From the IMG/VR virus record IMGVR_UViG_3300023184_000593, positions 1 to 21,233 of that record: 21,233 nucleotides of DNA; one strand, written 5' to 3'. This document shows positions 7,767 through 14,039 of the stretch, in pieces; position 1 is the first letter of the stretch; each line of letters begins with the position of its first letter. This DNA is from a virus. The notes beneath the pieces were generated by a model. It saw nothing but the letters and a program-made list of their open reading frames with translations, made no database searches and was not told the DNA's origin. The position numbers were made by a program, and so were the translations under genes.

Positions 7767-8474
7767 TTAACGCTTTGCGCGGCCTAGTGACTCATCGCCA
7801 CCTGCGGCAGCATCTGTGGCAGCAAACTCGTCACCGGAATCCATATCGCTTGGAGGCATACCACCGGGTACTTCGCCTGCGGCCATACCAGCCATCTCAT
7901 CCGGTCCTATACCACCCGGAGCGGCACCTGGCATGCCCATGGGTGCGGCAACTTGTTCACCAGCCAAAGTACGTGCGGCTGCATCAGCAGTTTCACGAGC
8001 TTGTTGTAGGCTACCTACTAGTTCTTGCAACAGTGGTGTCAAAGTACCTTTGAATGAGTCAGCTTGTGGCTGGCCAATTTGGTCACGAATAGTGTCCAGC
8101 AATGCTGGCATCTGTTCGTTTTGCATTTTGCTGATATCTTCCAACATGTCCTGGAAGCTGTCAACAATGTCTTTGGCAGCTAGGATAGCGCCAGACTTGG
8201 CGATTTCACTTTCTGTCAGCGGACGATTTTCGTCCAGCCAGCGATTAAGGCCTTCACGCACCATGATAAGTTCCATGTACTTTGGATTCTTTTCAGCGGT
8301 GTGTACACCAAAACTTTGTTTTAGTTTTGTCAGGTTTTCTGACAAGGCTGAGCTCAATGCGCGAGCTTTGCGGATTGTAAGAGCATCATAATCAATGCGG
8401 AACCCAAAACGGGTTTCGTTGACCTTGTTGATCTTACGTGATGTTGGTCTAGTTGCGAGTTCTTGCAGTTTCAT
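7767..8474 (-). CDS. Unknown, probably virion-related protein (235 aa)
   Basis: I chose the ATG at 8474 (MKLQELATRP) over an in-frame ATG at 8510: a CTAAATA late promoter lies 26 nt before 8474 and would be downstream of the longer start. The first about 165 residues are mostly helical with charged heptads (KARALSSALSENLTKLKQ, DMLEDISKMQNEQM). The C-terminal third is a low-complexity Gly/Ala/Met/Pro/Asp tail (PGGMPPSDMDSGD). LQE at residues 3-5 again fits (L/I)xE. The helical core and disordered acidic tail recall prohead scaffold or core proteins, but this is inference. Confidence 0.72.
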   Translation of the reverse strand: MKLQELATRPTSRKINKVNETRFGFRIDYDALTIRKARALSSALSENLTKLKQSFGVHTAEKNPKYMELIMVREGLNRWLDENRPLTESEIAKSGAILAAKDIVDSFQDMLEDISKMQNEQMPALLDTIRDQIGQPQADSFKGTLTPLLQELVGSLQQARETADAAARTLAGEQVAAPMGMPGAAPGGIGPDEMAGMAAGEVPGGMPPSDMDSGDEFAATDAAAGGDESLGRAKR

Positions 8475-9042
8475 GGTTGTTAGTTTCCCAAACTTTACTG
8501 TATTTAGCACTGGTAATACTTTTCTGTAGATTACTTTCCAGCTGTTCTAGCCTGGGTTTTACCCAGCTTAGTCTTGCTAGGTAGAGATCTTGCTTGAAGC
8601 TATCTTTGTTCTGCATGGCCGTACGTAGATGTGCCAGATATTCGTTGACTTCATGGTGAGTGCGCCCTAGTTCTATATCTGTTTGTAGAAATTCGTGTGC
8701 CCTCTTGAACAATGATCTGCTTTCGTACAAGCAGTAAAACACTGCCGCTTGGCAGTTGTAAAATTCGTGTATGACCCTGCCGTTTGAGTCTTTTACAATC
8801 CAACATGTTGCTGAAACTTTTTGTAGATTAAACCGTCCTACTCTGTATAAATTACGTGCTAGATCTACGCAAACAAATTCTTTTGATGCTGATAGTCTAG
8901 TAAGTTCTTCTCGAGTGAATTTCTCCAACAGCCGAGCCATTATCTCTGCTGTGGTTTCTACTGCCGCTTGAAATGTGGCTCTTTCTGCTAGTTGTGGATT
9001 GTGTTTTTTACGGCGTTTTTTTGTAGTATGTGATGCGCCCAT
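8449..9042 (-). CDS. Unknown basic phage protein (197 aa)
   Basis: No domain recognised. From the ATG at 9042 it begins MGASHTTKKRRKKHNPQ, a strongly basic N-terminus that could bind nucleic acid. The rest is helical with many charged residues and a conserved-looking block YNCQAAVFYCLYESRSLFKRAHEF cut by none of the usual motifs I know; the last 60 residues could form a coiled coil. An in-frame ATG at 9066 would give 205 aa. I prefer 9042 because of the smaller overlap with the preceding gene, but neither start has a good ribosome binding site. It overlaps the next gene's start by 26 bases. Confidence 0.68.
   Translation of the reverse strand: MGASHTTKKRRKKHNPQLAERATFQAAVETTAEIMARLLEKFTREELTRLSASKEFVCVDLARNLYRVGRFNLQKVSATCWIVKDSNGRVIHEFYNCQAAVFYCLYESRSLFKRAHEFLQTDIELGRTHHEVNEYLAHLRTAMQNKDSFKQDLYLARLSWVKPRLEQLESNLQKSITSAKYSKVWETNNHETARTRN
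8501..8507 (-). promoter_or_regulatory. T4-late-like promoter element CTAAATA before the 235-aa gene
   Basis: The minus strand reads GCTAAATA, ending 26 nt before the ATG at 8474. Motif and spacing are identical to the element before the tail fibre gene, which makes chance less likely. Confidence 0.62.
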
Positions 9043-9217
9043 CTTGATTCTTTCTATACAGTACATCTCGGTTGACTAAATGATTGGCCACTTCAATTTG
9101 CCTTTCATTTAGATCCTTGCGAGACACGCTGTTTCCTTCATGGAATTTTGATAAGAGGTCTGATTCTTCATTTGTGATGGGCATGTGTAGCCCAGCCATG
9201 ACCTCTATTATTTTCAT
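9008..9217 (-). CDS. Small unknown protein (69 aa), MKIxE start
   Basis: No family recognised. It begins MKIIEVMAGLHMPIT, with IIE at residues 3-5, and has a compact charged body (ESDLLSKF, NERQIEVANHLVNRDVLYRK) ending ITYYKKTP that looks like a small winged-helix or marR-like fold; this is only an impression. The ATG at 9217 overlaps the stop of the 85-aa membrane gene (ATGA), and its end overlaps the next gene by 35 bases, so it sits inside a coupled string. Confidence 0.65.
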   Translation of the reverse strand: MKIIEVMAGLHMPITNEESDLLSKFHEGNSVSRKDLNERQIEVANHLVNRDVLYRKNQDGRITYYKKTP

Positions 9218-9471
9218 TTGTTTATAAAGTGTACCAAGACTGTGATCAGTCCAGTGATTAACACACTGATAATCGCAGTACCAATGGCAATTATTTGTTT
9301 ACTTTGTTTGTCTCCAGCCCCTGCTAGAACCTGCTTGATTTCAATGACGTGAGTTTCTAACCCCTCGACTTTCTTTTCAAGACTATCTAGTTTAGTTTCC
9401 AATTTATCATACCTTTCCGCACATAATTCCACATGGGCCTCAAGGTTATTCTTTTCTATGTTAGTCGCCAC
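9214..9471 (-). CDS. Small coiled-coil protein with C-terminal membrane segment (XhlA-like)
   Basis: 85 aa. Residues 12-50 have a heptad pattern (KLETKLDSLEKKVEGLETHV) and residues 61-83 form one hydrophobic segment (IIAIGTAIISVLITGLITVL) followed by HFINK. This coiled-coil plus tail-anchor layout resembles XhlA/haemolysin-type lysis accessory proteins and other phage membrane proteins; the lysis role is inferred. The start is GTG at 9471, supported by AAGGAG at 9481-9486 (9 nt spacing). The short inverted pair AGGA/TCCT around the site could partly hide the ribosome binding site. Confidence 0.72.
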   Translation of the reverse strand: MATNIEKNNLEAHVELCAERYDKLETKLDSLEKKVEGLETHVIEIKQVLAGAGDKQSKQIIAIGTAIISVLITGLITVLVHFINK

Positions 9472-9559
9472 AGGACTACACTCCTTAATGTTGAGATGTT
9501 GTGATTGATGAGCCTTGATATGTGCCGTAATGAAATGCCAATGATGCTTATTACATCTA
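9472..9559. other. Intergenic leader region, 88 bases
   Basis: This holds the AAGGAG ribosome binding site of the 85-aa gene. A GTAAATA late-like variant lies at 9565-9571 just upstream inside the end of the preceding gene. No ORF, RNA gene or strong hairpin terminator was seen. Confidence 0.5.
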
Positions 9560-10000
9560 TTATGTATTTACGACAGAGTCCGGAATCATAAAATATATGT
9601 TTTTGATTGCTCCGGCAGTGTAAAACAATGGCAACAAGAACCGTGCAGTCTCAGATAGATATGTGACTACCGGTACTTCATCAAAATCACTTTCAAGTAA
9701 TCCTATAGGATCTTTACCGTCATCAAACACGCCAGGGTAGTCTGTGGTGAATGCAAAACTCCATACCTTATGGATACCTTTGTATAGATCGCCAAACTCA
9801 TAGTTTTCCAATGATACTTCGTCTACCCGCCAGGCCATGTTTTGTGGCTGTGCTCGTAGTCCAATACATTGTAAAACTGTTTCCCAGTTGCGTTGTTGAT
9901 TACGCTCTAGTTCTTTTCCATCCAGGTCACGAATCATCTTGGTTTCAGTGATGTCAACCAATGTATAACCTATAACAGTTCGTTCGTGGATAGTGCTCAT
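9560..10000 (-). CDS. Unknown conserved-type phage protein (146 aa)
   Basis: No domain assigned. The block ERNQQRNWETVLQCIGLRAQP recalls a conserved motif of small T4-like marine phage proteins, but I cannot name a function. The rest alternates acidic loops (YPGVFDDGKDPIG) with aromatic beta-type stretches and ends YFMIPDSVVNT; it is soluble. Its ATG at 10000 lies just 5 nt after a CTAAATA late-type element, so it may be translated from a leaderless late message; the next in-frame Met is residue 22, past the conserved start. A terminator of the preceding gene lies 16 bases upstream, so it needs its own promoter. Confidence 0.72.
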   Translation of the reverse strand: MSTIHERTVIGYTLVDITETKMIRDLDGKELERNQQRNWETVLQCIGLRAQPQNMAWRVDEVSLENYEFGDLYKGIHKVWSFAFTTDYPGVFDDGKDPIGLLESDFDEVPVVTYLSETARFLLPLFYTAGAIKNIYFMIPDSVVNT

Positions 10001-10005
10001 ACAGA

Positions 10006-10012
10006 TATTTAG
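10006..10012 (-). promoter_or_regulatory. T4-late-like element CTAAATA 5 nt before an ATG
   Basis: The minus strand reads ACTAAATA, directly after a terminator and 5 nt before the ATG at 10000. In T4 late promoters transcription starts about 6-7 nt after the element, which here is the start codon itself. Confidence 0.5.
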
Positions 10013-10016
10013 TCAC

Positions 10017-10041
10017 AAAAAAAGCACCCGGGGGTGCTTTT
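10017..10041 (-). terminator. Intrinsic terminator after the 147-aa gene
   Basis: Minus strand: AAAAGCACC stem, short GC-rich loop, GGTGC and then a run of seven T. It is a strong Rho-independent terminator 20 bases after the stop of the 147-aa gene, and it separates that gene from the following late unit. Confidence 0.9.
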
Positions 10042-10060
10042 AATGTCACGGTGAATGTGA

Positions 10061-10504
10061 TTATGGACGACGATAAGCAAAGTGTGTGTCAACAACTTCT
10101 GCGTTGGTTGCTGTAACTGTACCTGTGCTACCAATGTTACCCAGTGTACGAATAACAGTTTGCAATGCGGCATTGCTGGTCCAACCTGAACGCTCTACTA
10201 GAACTGTCATGCTAGCACCTAAAGCGCCGGCTGCTGTGCCAGTGTTAGCTGGGTTGACTTGATATGCAAGAACTGAAGCATTGCTTGAAATTGTTTTCAA
10301 CAATGTCTCAACTGCACCGGCCACACCAGAACCGTTTGGTCCGCCTAGCTCTGCTGCCAGGTTACCCAAGATTTCAATATTATAAACATTCAAAGGACCA
10401 GCAACGCCTGTGCTGATAATTTTACTGTTTGCGTTTCTTGTGACATCACCACCAACGAAATTTACGTTTTGTGCATCACCATTTACTCTGTTAAATACAG
10501 CCAT
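10061..10504 (-). CDS. Probable abundant virion protein, unknown family (147 aa)
   Basis: No named family. The protein is small, Gly/Ala/Asn/Thr-rich and beta-type (MAVFNRVNGDAQNVNFVGGD ... THFAYRRP), without membrane segment or signal peptide, as expected of a decoration or structural protein. It forms its own transcription unit: late-type promoter CATAAATA at 10544-10551, a strong AGGAGA site at 10511-10516 (6 nt from the ATG) and an intrinsic terminator right after it. That layout is typical of a highly expressed late gene. A capsid decoration or tail-associated role is inferred from layout and composition only. Confidence 0.75.
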   Translation of the reverse strand: MAVFNRVNGDAQNVNFVGGDVTRNANSKIISTGVAGPLNVYNIEILGNLAAELGGPNGSGVAGAVETLLKTISSNASVLAYQVNPANTGTAAGALGASMTVLVERSGWTSNAALQTVIRTLGNIGSTGTVTATNAEVVDTHFAYRRP

Positions 10505-10543
10505 TTTATTTCTCCTAATATATAGCGACTATGCGCTTGTAAA

Positions 10544-10551
10544 TATTTATG
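10544..10551 (-). promoter_or_regulatory. T4-late-like promoter CATAAATA for the 147-aa gene
   Basis: One mismatch from the T4 late consensus TATAAATA, 39 nt before the ATG at 10504. The leader contains a small AGCG/CGCT hairpin and then the AGGAGA ribosome binding site. Confidence 0.7.
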
Positions 10552-10566
10552 ATTGAGACAAAAATC

Positions 10567-11118
10567 TCACATATTTGGCAGTAGTTCCACTATGTCCAAC
10601 AGCAAAGAGTGTCGGTGTATTTCTCTGCGTATATTATCAATTGCCATGCGTTTTTCCATGTCTGTGGCCCTGCGCCAGTCTATCACTGTGCGGCGCACAC
10701 TCCATAGGGTGCTGTCGTTGATTTGTAGCATGGCTTCTAGATTAAGAAAGAACTGACGTACCATGCCAGACGAAAAATAACGTTGTTTGAGGTTCTGCAT
10801 GTAGCTGTTGATCTGTAGCATGGGTGCGCTGACATCAAAATCTACTTGAATTTTTTCTTCGTATTCGCTTTGATTGTTTAGTATACACACTAAGTTTGCA
10901 ACGTCTGTGGTGCCCATACGCATACTATCAAAGTCGCCAAATTGTAGGGTTTTAACGGCATAGTTACGCACAGCATATTCATCTATTTTGCGAGCAAGTT
11001 CTAGTGCTAGCAAAGCCACATACAAGGTCTTGCCCAGCTGATGTGCTGACTGCCCACGCAGTCCGCCTGCACCACGAAACATCCTAGCTTCTTTGAGATC
11101 TTGTATGAACTCTAGCAT
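10567..11118 (-). CDS. Unknown late-operon protein (183 aa)
   Basis: No domain recognised. It begins MLEFIQDLKEARMFRGAGG: LKE followed by A at residues 8-11 is a good match to the (L/I)xE|A/G cut site of T4 prohead protease. The body is helical with many Met, Leu and Arg residues (KRMAIDNIRREIHRHS) and is soluble. Its ATG overlaps the stop of the ligase-like gene by one base (TGATG), so it is the last coupled gene of the late operon. Position and N-terminus suggest a virion or internal capsid protein; function is unknown. Confidence 0.72.
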   Translation of the reverse strand: MLEFIQDLKEARMFRGAGGLRGQSAHQLGKTLYVALLALELARKIDEYAVRNYAVKTLQFGDFDSMRMGTTDVANLVCILNNQSEYEEKIQVDFDVSAPMLQINSYMQNLKQRYFSSGMVRQFFLNLEAMLQINDSTLWSVRRTVIDWRRATDMEKRMAIDNIRREIHRHSLLLDIVELLPNM

Positions 11119-12251
11119 CAGCCATTTTTAGCAAAGTTTGCTCTGCTAAATCCCAGTCGGTCAATCAACTTGAACTTGTCTGCGCCACCACCCACAACAT
11201 AGCCTTCATGGCCAGGATCTTGGCCAGTGAAGGCTTGTATATCACCTGTGGCCTGCTGTCCGTCAATCTGTTGCTTGATGTTGATCTTTAGGTTGTAGAT
11301 AGCAACCCAGACTGCAAACATACCTTGCAGGCCTGTTTGGCCTTCACCATACAGCCAGCCTTTGCCACCACCTAGTAATTTTTCAGCCGCTGTTGGACTT
11401 AGATTTTTACCAAGGTAATCATAAAAGCCGTCAAGCATGTTATCAAAGTTGCCTGCGGAGATCTTGCTGGTAATGTACTTGCTGGCCAAGCCAATGATGC
11501 CTTTGGCTTTCATTAGCGTGAGTTGTCCAATGAAGTCAGTGACTGCTTGGTTGTATTTTTTAACTTCTGCATTGGCCGCATCCACTGCGGTCTTGTCCAT
11601 CTTGACCTTGGGCACAGGCATTTCACCTGTCACAAACCAAATTGGATTACCGTCTTTGGGCAAGCCGCCTGTGCCTTTTAATGGCTGATCTGGTTCACCA
11701 ATGCTGGGAATAAAACTGTGTACAGCAATGCCTGCCACACTATTACCGACTCGTGCGCCCATGTCGCTGTCTGCTCGAACCTTGTAGGTAACTGTGTTGG
11801 GCTTGAATACATAGAAGCCATCCGTGGGCTGTAGGCGTCCTGCGTACAGCAAATCACCAAAGTAAAAGCCCCTGAAGTTGCCAGGAATGATGGTTTCCAG
11901 TGCCGGCCATAGCAGGTTTATCTTGCCGTACAAGTCAGCACGGTCAGCACCACGGTTGATGTCATATTGTTGGAATTCTTCAGCACTGGTAACACGGCCT
12001 TCGCCGGACTTCTTTTCAAACATGTGTTTGTCCATTACCATCAACTGTCCGTCCACGTTGCGTCCAAACACCAGTGCAGGGAATCCGTCCCACTTGATGG
12101 TAGTAAGTTCTTTACCTTGTGCCATGGCAGCAAGGCCTGCAATGGCCTGTTGTGCGCCAGCAATGCCGTCAGTCCAAATAGCATCCTCAGGATGCACAAT
12201 GCCTTCCTTGATCACTTGTGGTTTACGTGCAAATATTTCTGTTATTTTCAT
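11118..12251 (-). CDS. Predicted ligase-fold nucleotidyltransferase (covalent Lys-NMP type), 377 aa
   Basis: The protein carries what read as the motifs of the DNA/RNA ligase and capping-enzyme superfamily, in order: motif I K53-W-D-G56 in TIKWDGFPAL with R64 ten residues on, a motif III-like FYFGDLLY (129-136), motif IV E349-G-Y-V-V in HEGYVVGG and motif V K359-F-K361-L. Motif I lysine would carry the nucleotide. The spacing between motifs III and IV is long, with an insert (about 200-340) of unknown role, and no C-terminal OB domain is evident. It begins MKITEIFARKPQVIKEG with ITE and IKE|G, fitting prohead-protease sites. It overlaps the second pol-beta-like gene (ATGA). Whether it ligates DNA or RNA or acts differently cannot be told. 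Confidence 0.72.
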   Translation of the reverse strand: MKITEIFARKPQVIKEGIVHPEDAIWTDGIAGAQQAIAGLAAMAQGKELTTIKWDGFPALVFGRNVDGQLMVMDKHMFEKKSGEGRVTSAEEFQQYDINRGADRADLYGKINLLWPALETIIPGNFRGFYFGDLLYAGRLQPTDGFYVFKPNTVTYKVRADSDMGARVGNSVAGIAVHSFIPSIGEPDQPLKGTGGLPKDGNPIWFVTGEMPVPKVKMDKTAVDAANAEVKKYNQAVTDFIGQLTLMKAKGIIGLASKYITSKISAGNFDNMLDGFYDYLGKNLSPTAAEKLLGGGKGWLYGEGQTGLQGMFAVWVAIYNLKINIKQQIDGQQATGDIQAFTGQDPGHEGYVVGGGADKFKLIDRLGFSRANFAKNG

Positions 12252-13267
12252 CTGAAATAGCCCTGCACCATGTCAAGGCCCTGTTGTATTTTTGCTCTAT
12301 CTGCGTCAGCTCTAGCAATAGCATCTGGAGTTTGCGCTTTGTCACGTTTCTTGCCTGCGATGTCTATCATGGCTTTTTCTTGATACCGTGCCCAAAACTT
12401 ATTTAAGTAATCTTGCGCTGAGCCAAAGTTCTTTAGGTCGCCTTGGCCAAACATGCCATTGATTTCACAGCTTTCAGCAAATGCTTTGAGTCCTTGCACC
12501 ATCTTACCAATCTTGACATCAGCAATATTAACACCACCATATGTCTTTAGTGCAGGACGAATCTTGGGTCGTTCCACCCCCATTTGCTGTGCCAGGTACA
12601 TGAATGTATCGTAGATAAATGATTCAGGATTTGTAGATACTGTCACAGTCTCTGTGTCTTTTTGTTTGCTGAAAGGCACACGCTCATTGTCAATGACCTT
12701 TAACTGTACGCCAGCATGTTGTATGCTCATGTCCAGCAGTTCGCCAAACACACTCCACATGTTGCCTGTCAGTAGACCTTTGACACCATGCTCTGGAGTA
12801 ACACGGGCGGCACCCCAGGCTCGCATCTTGGGCTCATGCCACATGAAGTCTACTTGTACAAATGCGCCGTCACCTATTTGAATGATAGGATGCCCTGGCT
12901 TGCTTTCCACAGGATGTACATAGCCAGGATTTGTTGTTTTAACAAACTCGTCTGCTAGTTTGTTCCAGTGACCAGTAAACTGTCCGTATGTTAGCCCTTC
13001 TACAGGAGGAGCAATCATCTGCAGATCAATGTCACCGTACACTTTGTCTGGATCGTTTTGTGTATCACGTTCATGATACGCACTAGAACCTGTTGGTGTG
13101 CCCATTTGTACTGGACTGGATCCTTGTTGTTCTAGCCATGCATTGAAGTCTTGCACAAATTTCTGCACAACACCTAGTGCAATTTTAACCACCGCAGGCT
13201 TGATCACAGTACCTTGTGTTACTGTAGTATCCCACCCGCCTTCGTTGATAAATTCATGTATTTTCAT
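12248..13267 (-). CDS. Predicted pol-beta-fold nucleotidyltransferase B (339 aa)
   Basis: Motifs of the polymerase-beta/MNT-type nucleotidyltransferase superfamily: G60-S61 in PTGSSAYHERD, the metal pair D79 and D81 in YGDIDLQM, and a third carboxylate D140 in FVQVDFMW. The gap from GS to DxD is longer than usual. I chose the ATG at 13267 (MKIHEFINEGGW): it overlaps the previous stop as ATGA and gives the shared MKIxE start; an ATG at 13303 would only add 12 untypical residues. The C-terminal half is helical and ends QGLDMVQGYFR. FINE|GG fits a prohead-protease site. The substrate is unknown: nucleotide addition to RNA or to protein are both possible for this superfamily. Confidence 0.74.
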   Translation of the reverse strand: MKIHEFINEGGWDTTVTQGTVIKPAVVKIALGVVQKFVQDFNAWLEQQGSSPVQMGTPTGSSAYHERDTQNDPDKVYGDIDLQMIAPPVEGLTYGQFTGHWNKLADEFVKTTNPGYVHPVESKPGHPIIQIGDGAFVQVDFMWHEPKMRAWGAARVTPEHGVKGLLTGNMWSVFGELLDMSIQHAGVQLKVIDNERVPFSKQKDTETVTVSTNPESFIYDTFMYLAQQMGVERPKIRPALKTYGGVNIADVKIGKMVQGLKAFAESCEINGMFGQGDLKNFGSAQDYLNKFWARYQEKAMIDIAGKKRDKAQTPDAIARADADRAKIQQGLDMVQGYFR

Positions 13268-14037
13268 TGATCTACCAGAATATTTTGCATCTGGCGGAAC
13301 CATGTAGATGAACCTTCAGCAACTGGCTCGTGCAAATTAAGTATGCCCTTGGCAGCGTCATCGCGAGCCTGTGCCAGTTTAAGATCACGTTGAGGATCAT
13401 CAGCCAGTGCTTTTATGATACTCTTTACGCTGTTGAAATCTGCTCCTGTTGCACCAGGAATTAACTTGTCTGCAACAGAATCTCGATCCGGGCCGGCAAC
13501 CGGTTCATTGTTGTCGCGTCGTAGCAGGTTACCACTAAATGCATCAAACTTCAAGCCTAGGGGTTTACCTATGCTGTTCATCAGGATGAATATGGCATTA
13601 CCTTTGAAGTCAGGATCATCATAACTACCACGCGGTCCATGTTGATGCCAAGGTGCAACCCCAGTAGCATTTGGAATGACCATGAGGTCTACTTGTCCAA
13701 ACGTACCATCAGGAAGTGGCACACGTATGTGTACATTGCGCCCTTTCATTATGGTCTGGAGGCCTGTTTTTTCGGTCAAAGCATTAGCGAGCCACTGCTT
13801 GGCTGCTTTTACAGGGTCTTTTTTATCGTCCTTGGTACCGGCTTTTTCAATAACTTGATCTTGGTCTAGGAACAAATCCATGTCCCCACTTGCAACCTTG
13901 AAACCTGCAGAGCCAATGTGTGGCTCCACCTTGAAGCTGGGCAGGGCGGCCTGCACGAATTTCAACACGCCAGGAACATACTCTTTCTTGATGTCCACTA
14001 CATCTGGCCAAATATTGCCGCCTTCAGTTAACTGCAT
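13264..14037 (-). CDS. Predicted pol-beta-fold nucleotidyltransferase A (257 aa)
   Basis: Reads as a compact pol-beta-type catalytic core: G42-S43 in PHIGSAGFKV, D52 and D54 in SGDMDLFLD, and third carboxylate D117 in FGQVDLMV. The last motif is nearly the same as in the following gene (VQVDFM), which suggests that the two are paralogues. It begins MQLTEGGNIW, with LTE|GG fitting (L/I)xE|G. CAGGAG lies 5 nt before the ATG at 14037. It follows the LysM gene by 2 bases and overlaps the next gene by 4. The C-terminal part (about 185-257) is helical and ends WFRQMQNILVDQ. Its activity and target are unknown. Confidence 0.75.
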   Translation of the reverse strand: MQLTEGGNIWPDVVDIKKEYVPGVLKFVQAALPSFKVEPHIGSAGFKVASGDMDLFLDQDQVIEKAGTKDDKKDPVKAAKQWLANALTEKTGLQTIMKGRNVHIRVPLPDGTFGQVDLMVIPNATGVAPWHQHGPRGSYDDPDFKGNAIFILMNSIGKPLGLKFDAFSGNLLRRDNNEPVAGPDRDSVADKLIPGATGADFNSVKSIIKALADDPQRDLKLAQARDDAAKGILNLHEPVAEGSSTWFRQMQNILVDQ

Positions 14038-14039
14038 GT

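Noticed and set aside
7712-8391. Overlapping plus-strand frames rich in His/Arg/Leu or Ser/Pro
   Set aside because: Composition reflects the reverse of the Gly/Ala/Met-rich tail of the minus-strand gene; no start signals.
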